A DNA stretch of 64,000 nucleotides, from NCBI GenBank assembly GCA_010093485.1, contig MU001494.1, forward strand, positions 126,758 to 190,757. Direction: 5' to 3'. The position numbers and the translations under genes were made by a program. The notes under the pieces are model-generated. The model was not told where the DNA came from. It ran no database searches and was given only the letters and a program-made list of their open reading frames with translations. Positions 34,158-45,801 of this stretch are shown in pieces. This DNA comes from Karstenula rhodostoma CBS 690.94. Taxonomy: Eukaryota; Ascomycota; Dothideomycetes; Pleosporales; Didymosphaeriaceae. The first letter of the stretch is position 1; every line of letters begins with the position of its first letter.

Positions 34158-34893
34158 TCAGCGGTTGCACTTCTCTCCAGGCTTGTGGCCGGTGCCGTTG
34201 TCGCCTCGTGCGCACTTCATGTTCTGAGGGTGCCATTGGCAACCCCAGCTTATGTACTTCACGAGTCCGAACACGGTGTTGTTGCCTTGATTCGCTTTAG
34301 GAACGGCGAAGCTCTCAACGTACTCGGCGTGACCGGCTTTCGGGTCACACTTGCCGCTATACCATATTAGCAAACCATTCGTAAACTATCGACTTCTTGG
34401 TCATAGACTTACCGAGACTCGTAGAAGAAGCACACGTACTCCGGGGGGCGGTTCTCAGGTCCCGGGTTCGTCCAGCTAACGTGTGAGTCGACGTGGGCTT
34501 TCGTCATGGTGTTGTCACGGGCATCGCCCTTGCCAACACCATCAATCTCGTTGCACCACGACGAGCCAGCAGTCTCGTTGAATTCGGCCTTCAGGGGGAC
34601 GTCTTTGCCAGAGCTCTTCACGGTCTGGTACCCGCCGAAGGTCCATTCCTTGTCCTCGCGCTTGAAGAGAGCCTTGGTCGCGGGATCGATGTTCTACTAC
34701 CATTCAGCACTGAACTGAACGTGAGCCTTCGGATGGATCCACTTACCGGGATGAACGGGATGGGCTGGGGCGCACGCGCGAGCTCGTTTGCTCGCTCTTC
34801 CAACCGGCTAACGTGGGGACCGGCCGAGGTCGGAGACGCCATCACGCTGACGGACAGCGCGACCAAAGACAGAAAGAGGGCGTAGAAATCCAT
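34158..34893 (-). CDS. small secreted six-cysteine protein
   Basis: Three exons (34747-34893, 34413-34693, 34158-34356; introns 53 and 56 nt), 208 aa. Signal peptide MDFYALFLSLVALSVSVMA, a propeptide-like stretch with ERANELAR and a Kex2-type KR at residues 60-61, then a mature region with six cysteines (SSWCNE, YVCFF, KCDPK, WGCQW, MKCARG, EKCNR) suited to three disulfides. I know no matching family. Size, secretion and cysteine content are those of a fungal effector candidate or small antifungal-type protein, but nothing here proves a function. It sits in a gene-poor stretch with a second such gene 1.3 kb away. Confidence 0.75.
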
Positions 34894-36222
34894 GTTGGTC
34901 GAACTGGTCTGGGTCTTGCTGCGTGGCAAACAAGTCGTCGAACGTCGTCGTGGTGTAGGCGCAAAAAGAAAGGCGTGCCGTCGTGGAGAAGGTGAGCTGT
35001 GGTGACGGGGCGCGAATCTTTATATGTGAGCGCGAGAGGGTTTTGGTCCGTGCAAAGGCGCTAGTGTTCACGCGTGGAAGTGAAGGAAGGCGCGAGGCGG
35101 GCTCCCAGGAGACTAAGCCGAATGCTGAGTCAACCTGGTAATAACGGTATCCAAAAAGTCTTGGATTATGTTTGTATATTGGTGTATTTATGGGCTGGTG
35201 TATAGCAGTAACCTCTCAAAGTTTGAGTCCCTGTCCACCCTGAGCAAGGCAGCAATAAGGAAATAATGAACGCTCGAGTTTCATAGACCAGGGCTTCATC
35301 TATTCTATATGTTTGCATTGCTGAAAACTTGGAAATCACCGCATCATTTGCAACCTGCAAACTTTGAATAACATCCATGAATCAAGCAAGATAAGCGTTG
35401 GAGCAAGGAAGCGTGAAACTAATAAGAACGAAAACCCGTCTGATATCTGTAGACTTCCCCCCTTTACTAAAAGTCCATGATGATGAAAGCTCTGCGGTTG
35501 GGATGCTATAAAATCACAGGATACTCTATATCAACATGCGGTAGACATTCGTCTACTTCGCCGAGCTTCAAATTGCAATCCTTCAGCCGTGGTTAAACAA
35601 TCGTGCAAGCTTGGTAGCTGGAAACTTGAAGAATGACACTGAACCCATGGTCTTTTTTTTTTCTGTCCATCAATCGTCTGAGTCTCGTTTTGTCACGTCA
35701 TGTCACTGTCAGGGAAATAGTTTTGGACTCAGAAAGCATATAAATCATATCCGTAGAGCGAGACATTATGTCCCCCGGCAATGTAAAAGCGAGTAGAAGC
35801 ATACCTTCTCGCGAAATATACGCAGATTTTAGTAACGCAAATCTTAAGGCTCACATCAAGCGCCTTGTCGTCCCCATTAACGCATATCCACCAGTGGACA
35901 AAATGATTTTTCTTTCAAGTCTCCAGACAATAGCCCCACACCGTAAATATTAGAAGGCGTAGGTACTTCATGCGTGGGTGGGAATAAGGATAGTCTTTGT
36001 GCACCGCTGATCGCATGTACAACGATCGTGACTTGAAGTCACGCAATCGAAGAAGACAGCATCTGGGGGGCTTACTGAAATTGAACCTCAAACAATCAGC
36101 ACAATAACGCATTGATTTCAAGGGCACATAATCTCAGATTCCTGAACCTTATTTACCTATGCTCAACACAGTTTCCTGAGCCCACTCGAGTGCTTGCTGC
36201 GGAATCCAATCATTGAACTCCA
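34894..36222. other. gene-poor region between two secreted-protein genes
   Basis: About 1.3 kb with only short open frames and no motif. It looks more A/T-rich than the flanking genes. No transposon ends seen. Confidence 0.5.
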
Positions 36223-36701
36223 TCAATGCTTCCAGGCCCTGTAGCTGCGTATCTTGTACTCCCCGAATAGCGTACCACTCTGGCCACCAACCGTCACCAT
36301 GTCGTTTTTGCAGTTATCGTCGCTATATATCCGTCAGCACAACCCGACACCAATGTTTCTCAATAATAAAATCCATACCTGTAGATAGCGATGAAGAAGC
36401 CAGTAGCAAGATAAAATCGATTGACCTTATGATCCTCGGCGCTTGACAGTCGTATGCAATTGCACCCTGGAGATTCGGTGAGGCAAACTTTGGTGTTGTA
36501 GCTGTACGGGAGATGACCGTTGGCGTCCTTGTAGCCCCATTGCATAGCACCGATCTGCTGGAATTTCGCACCGTTCTCGACCTGACCACAGTCGCGGTTG
36601 ATGCCCGTCTCCCAGTAGTCACGAGGGTTATCGGGGCAAGAAGCACTGCCAAGGGATATTAGGAAGCTCAGTAGAAAGAAGAGTAGACTGCTGAGAAACA
36701 T
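36223..36701 (-). CDS. small secreted cysteine-rich protein
   Basis: Two exons (36379-36701, 36223-36322; 56-nt intron with CTGAC branch), 140 aa. Strong signal peptide (MFLSSLLFFLLSFLISLGSA), then a mature part with six cysteines (ASCPDN, RDCGQ, KVCLTE, PGCNC, DNCKND). The last exon is needed for the sixth cysteine and gives an orderly end (TLFGEYKIRSYRAWKH). There is no clear sequence similarity to the neighbour at 34158-34893 beyond size and cysteine number. Unrecognised family; candidate secreted effector. Confidence 0.7.
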
Positions 36702-37985
36702 TTTGAGTGATAGATTGACCGGTGTAGTGCTCGGTCGAGGTCGTGCAGAAGGTAGTCGATGCGTAAGAGGGAGTAGATTGTGGACGAAGATGCTGAGTAT
36801 ATATAGGTAAAAATAAAGCTGTTTCCTGACCGTCTATCGCACTGCGCCTCAAGCTTCTGTTTGCAATTGAAATTGCCATTTTTATTACGCCGGCTTCCAT
36901 CCTTGCAAAGACATGGATTCGCGTTGGTGCTCGGGTTTCTCAGCAAACGACTCAACAAGGGATCTAATATTGCACAGCTTAGACAATTATCACGCCAACG
37001 AGTTTTGGAGCAAGGCCTTGGTGCCACTCCGCTTTTCTCTGTCAGTTTGTCAATTATACCCAACCGTTGCCCATGTCCGAGCGATTGTCTCTTCCATCGA
37101 AGCGTTGCCAAAGTACCCCTTCTGCAACTATGAGCTCAAAAACCATGTCGATCGCGATTATAGTTGCGGGTAAACTGTTGGATCGGTAACGAAAACAGAA
37201 GAAATCTGAGCTCCATACGAAGTCTCAATTTTACTCGAGCAGCAGCACAGTCTTTGGTGAAAGGCCAGACCGGGCTCCGGTTTTACCATCGAGACAGTAC
37301 ATCCATACGATGCGACAGGAACGAATTATTTGGCCCTGACTAGAAATTATAAGCCACGCATGACGGCAACTCTGCTTGCCTTTCGCTCCCCGCTCGTGCC
37401 TGCCACAGTTCACGTCTGATTATATTCGGACATTTTCCATCTCAGTAGCACTCTATGATGTGTTCACGCGGTCTATCAGTCGTTAGTTAGTCTACCTATG
37501 ATAGCCAACGGATACTTCCGTCTTTTCCCAACCCGATGACACGTGATCCGAATCTTTCCATGTGAGAAATTACAAGTCCACATCCTGATGTCCCATCGTT
37601 TTTTTCGCCAGCGAGTCAAGTAATCTAAGCCAAGGCTCGCCCAACCTGCGACCTTGTCGCTGTTCGTAGATGGTATAGGCTCGCTTCGTGTTCACTGCAG
37701 AGCCAAGGTGATTCTGTAAATCCTCCACGTATTTCCCCGCAATGCGCTACGTGCCGATCTGACCATGTGGGGACTTATATAAAGGGTGCTGTGGTGCGCA
37801 GTGGTGCGCAGAGGCTGAGAGGCGAGCATCGAGCGTTTTAATCGTTAATTTTCAGTGTGTGTTTTTCACGTTGTTCTGATCAGATCTGAAACCTCTTCAG
37901 AGATCAAAGATTACTAAAGCAATACTGGGTTTGGAGCAACCCAGACAGGTTTCACGGAGCTCCAAAGGATATCTCTTTTTTTGAA
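36702..37985. other. intergenic, no gene seen
   Basis: About 1.3 kb upstream of the sugar porter. Contains a 9-10 bp tandem duplication (GTGGTGCGCA repeated at about 37792-37811). No gene recognised. Confidence 0.5.
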
Positions 37986-39780
37986 ATGTTGCAGCCGTCG
38001 CGTCGCGATACGGGAATTGCGCAGAATTGGAAATGCATACTCATCTGCCTCACCATGAGCCTGGCGAACTTCCAATACGGGTACACCTGCCCACAATTTT
38101 CTCGTTTCAACAGAACTGAATGTTTCTAGCTATGACACTGCTACCATCGGTGGATTTCAAGCGATGCCGGGTTTTCTGGCCGTGTACGGATATCGCGACG
38201 CAAAGGCAAAGATTGGCTGGAACATTACTACCACGGTTCAGCAGCTCATAACCTCCTTCCTCAACATCGGGACAATAATTGGCGTCCTCTTGACACATCT
38301 CTGGGGCAAAAGGTTCGGAAGGCGGTACGGGATCTGGATCGCTAGTCTGGTCAGCTTCATAGCTGCAGGTGTCCAGATTGGGACCGAGGAGTTAGTGGGA
38401 CTGTACTTCGGACGTATTCTAATCGTAAGTCTATCGTTTTCGGAGCGGATCCTTGGAACTTCGGACTGAATGAGCATAGGGCGTTTCAAACGGTTTCTTC
38501 ATCACCTTTGCCAATGTCTACGTTGCTGAAGTATCTCCACCGCACTTACGCGGCCCACTCGTGTCGTTGTTTGGGGTCTGGGTTTCCATCGGCAGCATCA
38601 TTGGAGCCACGATAAACAACGTGACGAAAGATTACGCGTCAAAACTAGCCTACCAAATTCCGTTAGCCACGCTTTACGGGATTCCGCTTCTTCTCTCAAC
38701 CCTGGTATTTTTCCTACCCGAAAGCCCCAGATGGTTGCTTGTGCAGGGTCGCGACGAAAATGCAAAGCAGAGTTTAACGATCTTGAGAGGCATGAGTTTC
38801 CAGGGAAGAGAGGAGTTGCTCGAAGAAGAGTTTCTTGAAATGCAGCGAGGTATAGCAGACGAGCTGGAGAAGAGCAAAAGGAGTGTGTTGAAAGACATGT
38901 TCACGGGAACAGAGCTGAGGAGAACGCTGATCTGCTTTGGCGTAATCTTGTCGCATTCTTCATCAGGGATTTGGCTCATTATAGGCTACGGGGTAAGTGA
39001 TCATGCGCAAATAGGTGCCATGCTCTCCACTCATTCTGATAGACGTTCTTCTTCCAACAAGCTGGTGTGGACCGCCCGTTCCTCGCAACCATATTAAAGT
39101 CCTTTATGGGGCTCATGGGCGTCTTCACTAGCATCTTTTTAAACTATCGTCTTGTCGGTCGCCGCTTCAGCATGCTACTTGGCCACGGTAGCTCAACTGT
39201 ATTCATGCTAGGCATGGGCATCGCAGCTTCCATTCACGGTGACTCTGCAGCTTCTGGTAAGGCGATACTGGGATGTGCGCTCTGCTGGTACTTTGTCTAC
39301 AATGGCTTCAGTGGGGCAGTGAGTTGGCCAGTTGCGAACGAATTGGTTAGCAGCAGACTGAGAGTCGCGACAATTGGGTGCGGAACAGCTATAAACTACG
39401 TCTTGTAAGATTTCCATACCCACAACAGAGGGGGATGCTAACTTCAATGTAGCGCTTGGCTTACCAGTTTCACGACTCCCTACTTTATCAACTCGAGAGA
39501 ACTTAATTGGGGTGCCAAGGTACATTTACCGGTCATGCTTTAGTTTTGTCTGTTCTGATATGACCAGGTCGCGTATATCTGGGCTGGATCCAACGCCGCC
39601 ACCTTTGCCTTCCTTTACTTCTTTCTGCCAGAGATGAGAGGAAGGTCTTTGGAGGAGATCGATGAGTTGTTCCAAAACCGGGTACCCACTCGCGAATTTC
39701 CCGCCTATCATTGCGTATCTGCGGAAGTAGCGCGAGAACAGGTTTTGAAAGGAGCGGAGAAACCGGAGCCTGTCCGATGA
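37986..39780 (+). CDS. MFS sugar porter
   Basis: Six exons (37986-38080, 38130-38424, 38480-38992, 39043-39404, 39453-39519, 39568-39780), 514 aa. Twelve hydrophobic segments with sugar-porter signatures: NFQYGYDTATIGGFQ in TM1, GKRFGRRYG between TM2 and TM3, YVAEVSPPHLRGPLVS, PESPRWLLVQGRDE before the central loop, and PEMRGRSLEEIDELF at the end of TM12. The layout is that of fungal maltose/alpha-glucoside-type (MAL) or related hexose carriers; the substrate cannot be assigned. Introns are 48-55 nt. The next genes encode a P450 and a rhamnosidase, so uptake of a glycoside or its sugar is plausible (inference). Confidence 0.92.
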
Positions 39781-40318
39781 GAGAGTTTTCGTACAGTACT
39801 CTACCGTGCCGAGTGGAAGCTCAGGCAGGGGCCCTTGCATACCTGTAGATCTGTTTGGACCTGTTTTTCATTTCCGACACGCTATTGGTTCTCTTGTGAT
39901 ATTTTAACCAATCCAGCCGAGTAGTAGCAACCCGTATGTATATACGAGTTCACCAATAACGCTTGGTCCAATCATCGCAACCACGAAGCGGGGGCACCCA
40001 GGTTCACCACATCATCTCCCACGATGCGCGTAAGTCCCCCTCATCATCTACACACCGATGTATGCATATCGCTCCAATGGGATGACACGAATTCAACTGC
40101 CATTGTTATCGAACACCACTCTCACCGCTTTGGGTACGGAAACTGCATGTGGCCCAATCAGCCGCATCACACAATGCAGCTTCTCCGCTTTGTACCACAA
40201 GCGGAGATAGCGTTTCCGGCTACAAATAAACACCATATGGAATCTACATATAATTCGAGAGGCAATGCTCGAGCATCGTCGATGCGTATCGTCAGCCTTC
40301 TCGATCTCTTCCATCACT
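39781..40318. other. intergenic, P450 promoter
   Basis: 538 bases between the sugar porter and the P450 gene. No gene seen. Confidence 0.45.
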
Positions 40319-42020
40319 ATGGCCTTTATCGAGAAATTTCTTCAAGCAATATGGCTTCTCCCTCTGCTTCTTTTCGCTGTCTATGTTGGTAACCAGACCC
40401 GAAAATACTATCGTCTACGCCAGTTTAAAGGTCCATACAGTACAGGATGGTGCGAAATACCGCACATCTACGCGATGGTCACTTTCCGGTCCCATCTTTG
40501 GTACCAAGAAGTCACAGATCGCTATGGTGAATAGACCCAAAAACTCAGCCTTGCGAGGGACCACCGACAGAGCTTCTATCTGACACGCTACTGCTAGGTT
40601 CAATTGCGAGGATCGGGCCAAACGACCTCATCACATCTTCACCCGAGCTACTGATGCACATGAGCGCAGTCCGCTCGCCCTACTCGCGTGCAGCATGGTA
40701 TAACCGCTCGGCGCGGATTGAACCTGGGCGCGACCACATCTTCAGCCAAGTCGACGAAGAGAAACATACAAAGCGCCGCCAGCAGATGGCGGCCGGTGTA
40801 CGTCATCACTCTAGCTGTTGCTTCATCCTACTGATACGTATAGTACTCCGGCAAAGAAAACACGGACCTCGAATCCACCATCGACAGATACATTGACCAG
40901 TATACCTCTCTGATCCGCCACAAGTACCGTTCCACCCCCGCACAGCACAAGGTCATGGATCTCGCACGCAAGACCCAGTACCTCACTCTCGATGTCATCA
41001 GCGACATCGGCTTCGGGCAGGCCTTTGGCGATCTAGCCAACGACGCTGATATGGATTCGTACCTTGAGTCGACCGACAAGGTCATGGCGTCCCTTTCCAT
41101 TATATGTGCCAGCGGTGTGCTGCGTTTTCTCCAGTGGCCCCCTGTCGCACGATTTGTGGGTCCGAACGAGAAGAGTGAGTCTGGCTTTGGCAAGGTCATG
41201 GCCACGGCTCGACGACTGATAGACGAACGGTTGCAGGCCGAAACGAGGAGTAAATCGGACATGCTGGCCGCGTTCATGCGGCATGGGTTGACGCGCGAGG
41301 ACTTGTTCACCGAGGCGTGGCTGCAGATCATTGCTGGGAGCGAGACGACTGCGACTGCGATTCGGGGCACCATGTTGTATCTCATGTCGAATCCTAGGGT
41401 ATATGTGAAGCTGCAGCGGGAGATCGACGGTACAGTAGCGGCGGGTCTTGCGCCTGGTATTGTTCCGGACGTGGTCGCGAGGGACCTTGTCTACCTGCAG
41501 GCTGTGCTTCGCGAGGGGTTCCGCATGCGTCCGCCGGTCACGGACATCGTGCCTAAGACGGTTCCCAAAGGTGGAGATACGCTGGTTGTGGAAGGGAAGA
41601 CCGTTTTTCTCCCTGGTGGCACTCACGTCGGATACTCGGTGAACGGGCTCAACCGCAGGAAAGACATATTCGGCGAGGATGCCGAGCTGTTTCGCCCAGA
41701 GCGTTGGATACCAGATGGAAGCAGCGAGAGTATCGATCGGGTAGCAGAGATGAAGAAGACTACTGAGCTGATCTTTGGGTACGGGAAGTATCAGTGTCTT
41801 GGGAAAAATATCGCTTGGATGGAGTACAGCAAGGCTATCTTCGAGGTATAAGCTCTGCCGAGGTGTCCAGCGGACTGAGCTGACTGGTTTGTAGCTACTA
41901 CGCCACTTCGACTTTGCTCTGGCAAAACCGCAAGATATAGCCATGGAGCGTAACCATATTGGGATATTCAAGGCCAACAAGCAATGGGTTATCGTTACGG
42001 GGCGTGAACAGGGTGATTGA
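40319..42020 (+). CDS. cytochrome P450 monooxygenase (pisatin-demethylase-like)
   Basis: Four exons (40319-40526, 40598-40797, 40844-41845, 41895-42020), 511 aa. N-terminal membrane anchor (WLLPLLLFAVYVGN). I-helix AGSETTATAIRG, K-helix ExxR in VLREGFRMRPP, PERW-type motif FRPERWIPDG, and heme-binding FGYGKYQCLGKN with Cys454. The overall sequence resembles fungal CYP groups often annotated as pisatin demethylase-like or benzoate-type P450s, which oxidise plant phenolics or secondary metabolites. Introns are 71, 46 and 49 nt. It is flanked by a sugar porter and an alpha-L-rhamnosidase, which would fit use or detoxification of plant glycosides, but no substrate is proven. Confidence 0.93.
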
Positions 42021-42571
42021 ACGTTCAGTGAAAGACTCTCTGATGGGAATTTGATCGAAGGTTTTGCAATAATAGTGACACTCCTACGATTTCGTGGGGT
42101 GTTTCGCCTAGTCGTATATCAGCTGTGTATACAGTCATAGATCAACGCAGACTCCAAATCGATGCGCCCAGCTGTATGCCTACTTTATTAGTATCCGAAC
42201 CCTGACATGTGAGAAAGTAAAGAAATATAAGCTGGTGGGCCTGGCATTGCGCTTGTTCGTGATTGGGGCTGGCTGTTTTATTTGCATTGTGGTTGAGTAA
42301 ACCAGAACCACGGCGCATCCAAGGCGTTTCGGTACACCACTAGCTGAACATGCAAAAGATATTTGTGAAAAGACATGGTATGGTTTTTGTGATTTCGGAC
42401 TGGACCTCTGCGGTTGAGACTTCTTTGTTGAGATTTGAGCGATGGGCTCTGTCTGGATCGGAGCATTCGCACAAGGAAGCCATCAGCTGGACCGACAAAC
42501 CAAGAAAGACCAGACTCAGGGACACCAATACTTTGCTACAATGGCGAGTGATAGACTGTACAACTTTCGCC
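42021..42571. other. intergenic between convergent genes
   Basis: 551 bases between the ends of the P450 and rhamnosidase genes. No gene seen. Confidence 0.45.
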
Positions 42572-44566
42572 CTACGCGCACGAAGTCCCAACCACCCTCA
42601 AAGTACCTCCGCCCTTCACATCCCGAATCCCCACCACCTTCTTCCCATCCACCACCACCCTCTTACAGCGCCAACTTCCCATCTCAATCATCCCCACCGT
42701 CCCCCTCGGCGTCGTTACCTGCGCCTCAAAATCCCACTTCCTCCCTTTCCCCCTCGCGTATCTCCAATTCACCCCAAACGCCCCCAACGGACTCTCAAAC
42801 CCGCTCCTCACGCTCTTCACCCCACCGCTTTGCGGCCTAAACACCCACCTCTTCCACCCCACAATCTCCAACCCTGCAAGCCGAAAACTAAGCGCCTGCG
42901 TCGGCCCCGTGCTCCACCCGTGGCTGAGACTCGTATATGCCGCGTCGTGCTTGTATCCTGCGTTGCCGCGGTAGTACAAGCTGCCGTTTGCGCTGATGCC
43001 CTCCGCAAGCGTGCTGCCTGTCATGAGCGGTGAATCAAGGAGGTACGTCCAGAGGCTATGCGTGAGGTTGAGCGCGCGGGCGGGTTCGTTGGCGGCGAAG
43101 TGCGCGAGGAGCTCGATGGAGGAGATGAATGGGGATATGGTGTCCGGGAGCTCTGGGGTGATGGGCCCGATGGGTGTCCAGAATTTTGTGAGGGCTGCGC
43201 TTAGGGCGGTGGCGTGGGAGGGTGTGGTGGTGAGGTTGTAGAGGAGGGCGAGGGCGTTGCCGTCTTGGGGCGTGAGAGTTGTGGTCTCGTTGTCGTGGAA
43301 GAGAGAGGTCTGGGTGTCCCACAGGAGCGCGTTGTAGGAACGCTTGAGCTTTGCGGCAGCGGTGGCCCATTTTGCTGCATTGTCGAGGGTTGTAGGGTCT
43401 CTGGACCAGGATTGAGCGAGGGTCGAGAGTGAGGAAAGGGCCTGGTAGTCGAGCGCATTCAGAGCACTGTTGTAACCGCCGCCACCTTGTCGTGCCCAGT
43501 CATTAGGAGCAGTCTGCTTATGTAGACCATATGAGGTGTCCAAGGCGTTGGTGATGAACTCAATACCTCGTGTAATGTTGGCCCAGTGTAAGTCCAGCCA
43601 GGCAGAATCACCCGTAAAAATAGCATAATTGTGCATTGCAATCAAACTCCATGCATGATACGTATCGCTTTGAGCGCCGTTGCGAAATGAACCAGTAGCC
43701 GGCCCAGCAAATGGAAATCTCCCTGTAGTTGCATTCTGATAGTAAAAGAGCGTTTCTAGTGCATTTTTGTACGCAACGAGTCCATCGTGGCCAAGTGACA
43801 GAAAGGCCGTTGCGCCTTGAATGCCGAGATCGCCAGGCCAGACGGCTCGGTCACGTTTTGCGCCATCTACTAGCAGAGGACCAGCGATGCCGATTGACGA
43901 GTTATATGCCCATCCATTCTTGACCTGTGGGAGGTAGCGTCCAGTATTCTGGGGTGCAATGTTAGTCTGCACCGTATATGCTCCCGCGTACCAAGCTCGG
44001 TTGAGGATCTGCTGGTCCGCATCCGGGGTGTAGAAGTAGCCTGGATACTTTCGCAGATCTTTCGTCTTAGTGGCGAAGCCAATCTCGCAAGTGATGTTCG
44101 TGACTGTGACCTCGCTAAGAGCACGAATCGTCAAGAAGCGGAATCCACCACGGAACCTCTCTTCTGGCACTCGGTACCATGTCGAACCTTCGGCAAGAGT
44201 GAGATTGAGCGCTTTGTCGTAGTCTTGAGTCGCGACTGATCCTGTATCGTCTGATATGGCGCGCACGAACGATGGCGACTCGGCGAACGCGAGCGAAAGC
44301 TGGGGCGTGTTGCTGCTAGTCGTGTTCGCGTGCAGGCTAATCCATCCGCCGACCTCGATGCCAAAGTCAAGGCTGACCTGCGAGCCTGCTGGTATGTCGT
44401 AGACAATCTCGCCATCGTTGTTCTTGGAAATTGTGATGGGTTCCGACTTGGTATGTACAATCGTAGGTTTGACGTGCCGTGATGCGGGGCTGTAAATGAA
44501 GTTATCCCACGGATTTGGTGCGGTAGCTGCGACCAACGATAGGAGAAAGAACCCAGCGCACTTCAT
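42572..44566 (-). CDS. secreted GH78-type alpha-L-rhamnosidase
   Basis: Single exon, 664 aa. Signal peptide MKCAGFFLLSLVAATA, an N-terminal beta-sandwich part (VSLDFGIEVGGWISLH), then the six-hairpin barrel: DGAKRDRAVWPGDLGIQG near residue 240, which is the fungal form of the GH78 RxxRxxWxGD motif, SDTYHAWSLIAMHNY, NDWARQGGGGYNSALNALDY, and a C-terminal GWSTGPTQALSFRLAGL block. The predicted role is extracellular release of rhamnose from flavonoid glycosides or pectin side chains. Several NxS/T sites suggest N-glycosylation. The open frame runs on 5' to 44755, but only the ATG at 44566 gives a signal peptide. It converges on the P450 gene. Confidence 0.9.
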   Translation of the reverse strand: MKCAGFFLLSLVAATAPNPWDNFIYSPASRHVKPTIVHTKSEPITISKNNDGEIVYDIPAGSQVSLDFGIEVGGWISLHANTTSSNTPQLSLAFAESPSFVRAISDDTGSVATQDYDKALNLTLAEGSTWYRVPEERFRGGFRFLTIRALSEVTVTNITCEIGFATKTKDLRKYPGYFYTPDADQQILNRAWYAGAYTVQTNIAPQNTGRYLPQVKNGWAYNSSIGIAGPLLVDGAKRDRAVWPGDLGIQGATAFLSLGHDGLVAYKNALETLFYYQNATTGRFPFAGPATGSFRNGAQSDTYHAWSLIAMHNYAIFTGDSAWLDLHWANITRGIEFITNALDTSYGLHKQTAPNDWARQGGGGYNSALNALDYQALSSLSTLAQSWSRDPTTLDNAAKWATAAAKLKRSYNALLWDTQTSLFHDNETTTLTPQDGNALALLYNLTTTPSHATALSAALTKFWTPIGPITPELPDTISPFISSIELLAHFAANEPARALNLTHSLWTYLLDSPLMTGSTLAEGISANGSLYYRGNAGYKHDAAYTSLSHGWSTGPTQALSFRLAGLEIVGWKRWVFRPQSGGVKSVRSGFESPLGAFGVNWRYARGKGRKWDFEAQVTTPRGTVGMIEMGSWRCKRVVVDGKKVVGIRDVKGGGTLRVVGTSCA

Positions 44567-45427
44567 GGCGGCTCGACGAATGAAGACATACGTGGGTACA
44601 TTGCCGTTATATGGTGGTCCCCGGCAACAGCGAAGCCAAGCAAAGAACTGACGGAAAAACAGACGCGGTGTAGATCTGGGGTAGATCGGCGTGCGGAGGT
44701 TGACGCACGATGGTGGGCTTTTCGGTCTACAATGTAGCGCGTGCCACGGCAGCACGAGATATCTTGCACAGGAAAGTTTCGTTCATCGCGGAAAAAAATC
44801 GTCGCATCCCGTAATCCTTGAGTATTCATCTGGACGCTGCCCGAAACAGCTGTAATTCCCAATGGTTGTGTGTCCTGGCAGGCTTTAGTGCAGATGTCTA
44901 ACACCTTCCGAGGTCATGTACTGAGAGCGCGTAAATACATAACAGATTCCAATCACGCAGAGTTTCCCTTGATGCTATTTGATATTATTTGCATGCATTC
45001 ATACCTTACAGAGATTTGTATAGAGTCTCAGAGTTAGTGCGTGCTACACATATCCCCCCAGCCATTCCACAGCGTACACGACCTCGAAATCAATAGAAAT
45101 TACAGGAACAGCTCCTTGAATGACTGCCTTAGTTCTGCTTAAATACCGTGCGTTTTGCTCGAGGTGCATTTGGTCGACCAAAACTTGATGGGGGGAGGAG
45201 ATGGCTATAATCCCCACTCTTGCGGGAAGATGAACACCGGCGATACAGTATTAGGTCAAGATTTCAAATTTGTGTAGTAGCTTGAGTTACTCTAGGATCG
45301 ATTGTTCTATTTCTGTCGGTAAAGGCCTCAGTTTACATCCAGCCTTTATGTTCCGTGAGAGGCCCCCGACAAACAAAAAGCGATAAAAAAGTAGATGCAA
45401 CGCTCGAAGAACGCAACAGAGGAAGGC
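44567..45427. other. intergenic, no gene seen
   Basis: 861 bases between the rhamnosidase start and the tRNA. Nothing recognised. Confidence 0.45.
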
Positions 45428-45524
45428 TTCCGTTACCGGGAATCGAACCCGGCTCTCGTCGGAGGCTGACACTAGCTCGAAAGCGGATGAAAGCGACGGA
45501 TGCTAGCCGATACACCATAACGGA
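45428..45524 (-). tRNA. tRNA-Glu (UUC) with intron
   Basis: On the minus strand a cloverleaf folds with acceptor stem TCCGTTA/TAACGGA, D-stem GTGT/GCAT, anticodon stem CGTCG/CGACG, anticodon TTC in loop CTTTCA, T-stem CCGGG/CCCGG with loop TTCGAAT, and discriminator A. The anticodon stem closes only if about 25 nt after position 37 (the canonical tRNA intron site) are removed. Internal A box (TGGTGTATCGG) and B box (GGTTCGAATCC) are present. Confidence 0.93.
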
Positions 45525-45801
45525 CAACTTTTGAGTAGATGATAACTATTAATAATTTGGCATAAATATAGCAAGACCAAGACTGTGCTTCGCGAGTGAT
45601 GACAGCTTCCGGTCCGCTCAAACCTCAACAGAGACTCTGAATGCTGGCATGAACCGAAACCAACGCTAAGTGCGGGGCAGCGACGCCGGCCGACGCATGT
45701 GGACTTGAGCCTCGCCCAACGTGACTGCGCGTCGCCCAGGCGCCTCAGCCGCAACGCGTTTCCCCCACAAACCATCTGCCCTCAACACGACTGCAACCGC
45801 C

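Noticed and set aside
36001..36110. Possible tRNA-like hairpin on the minus strand
   Set aside because: A GGTTCAATTTC-like box and a stem are present, but no complete cloverleaf can be folded.
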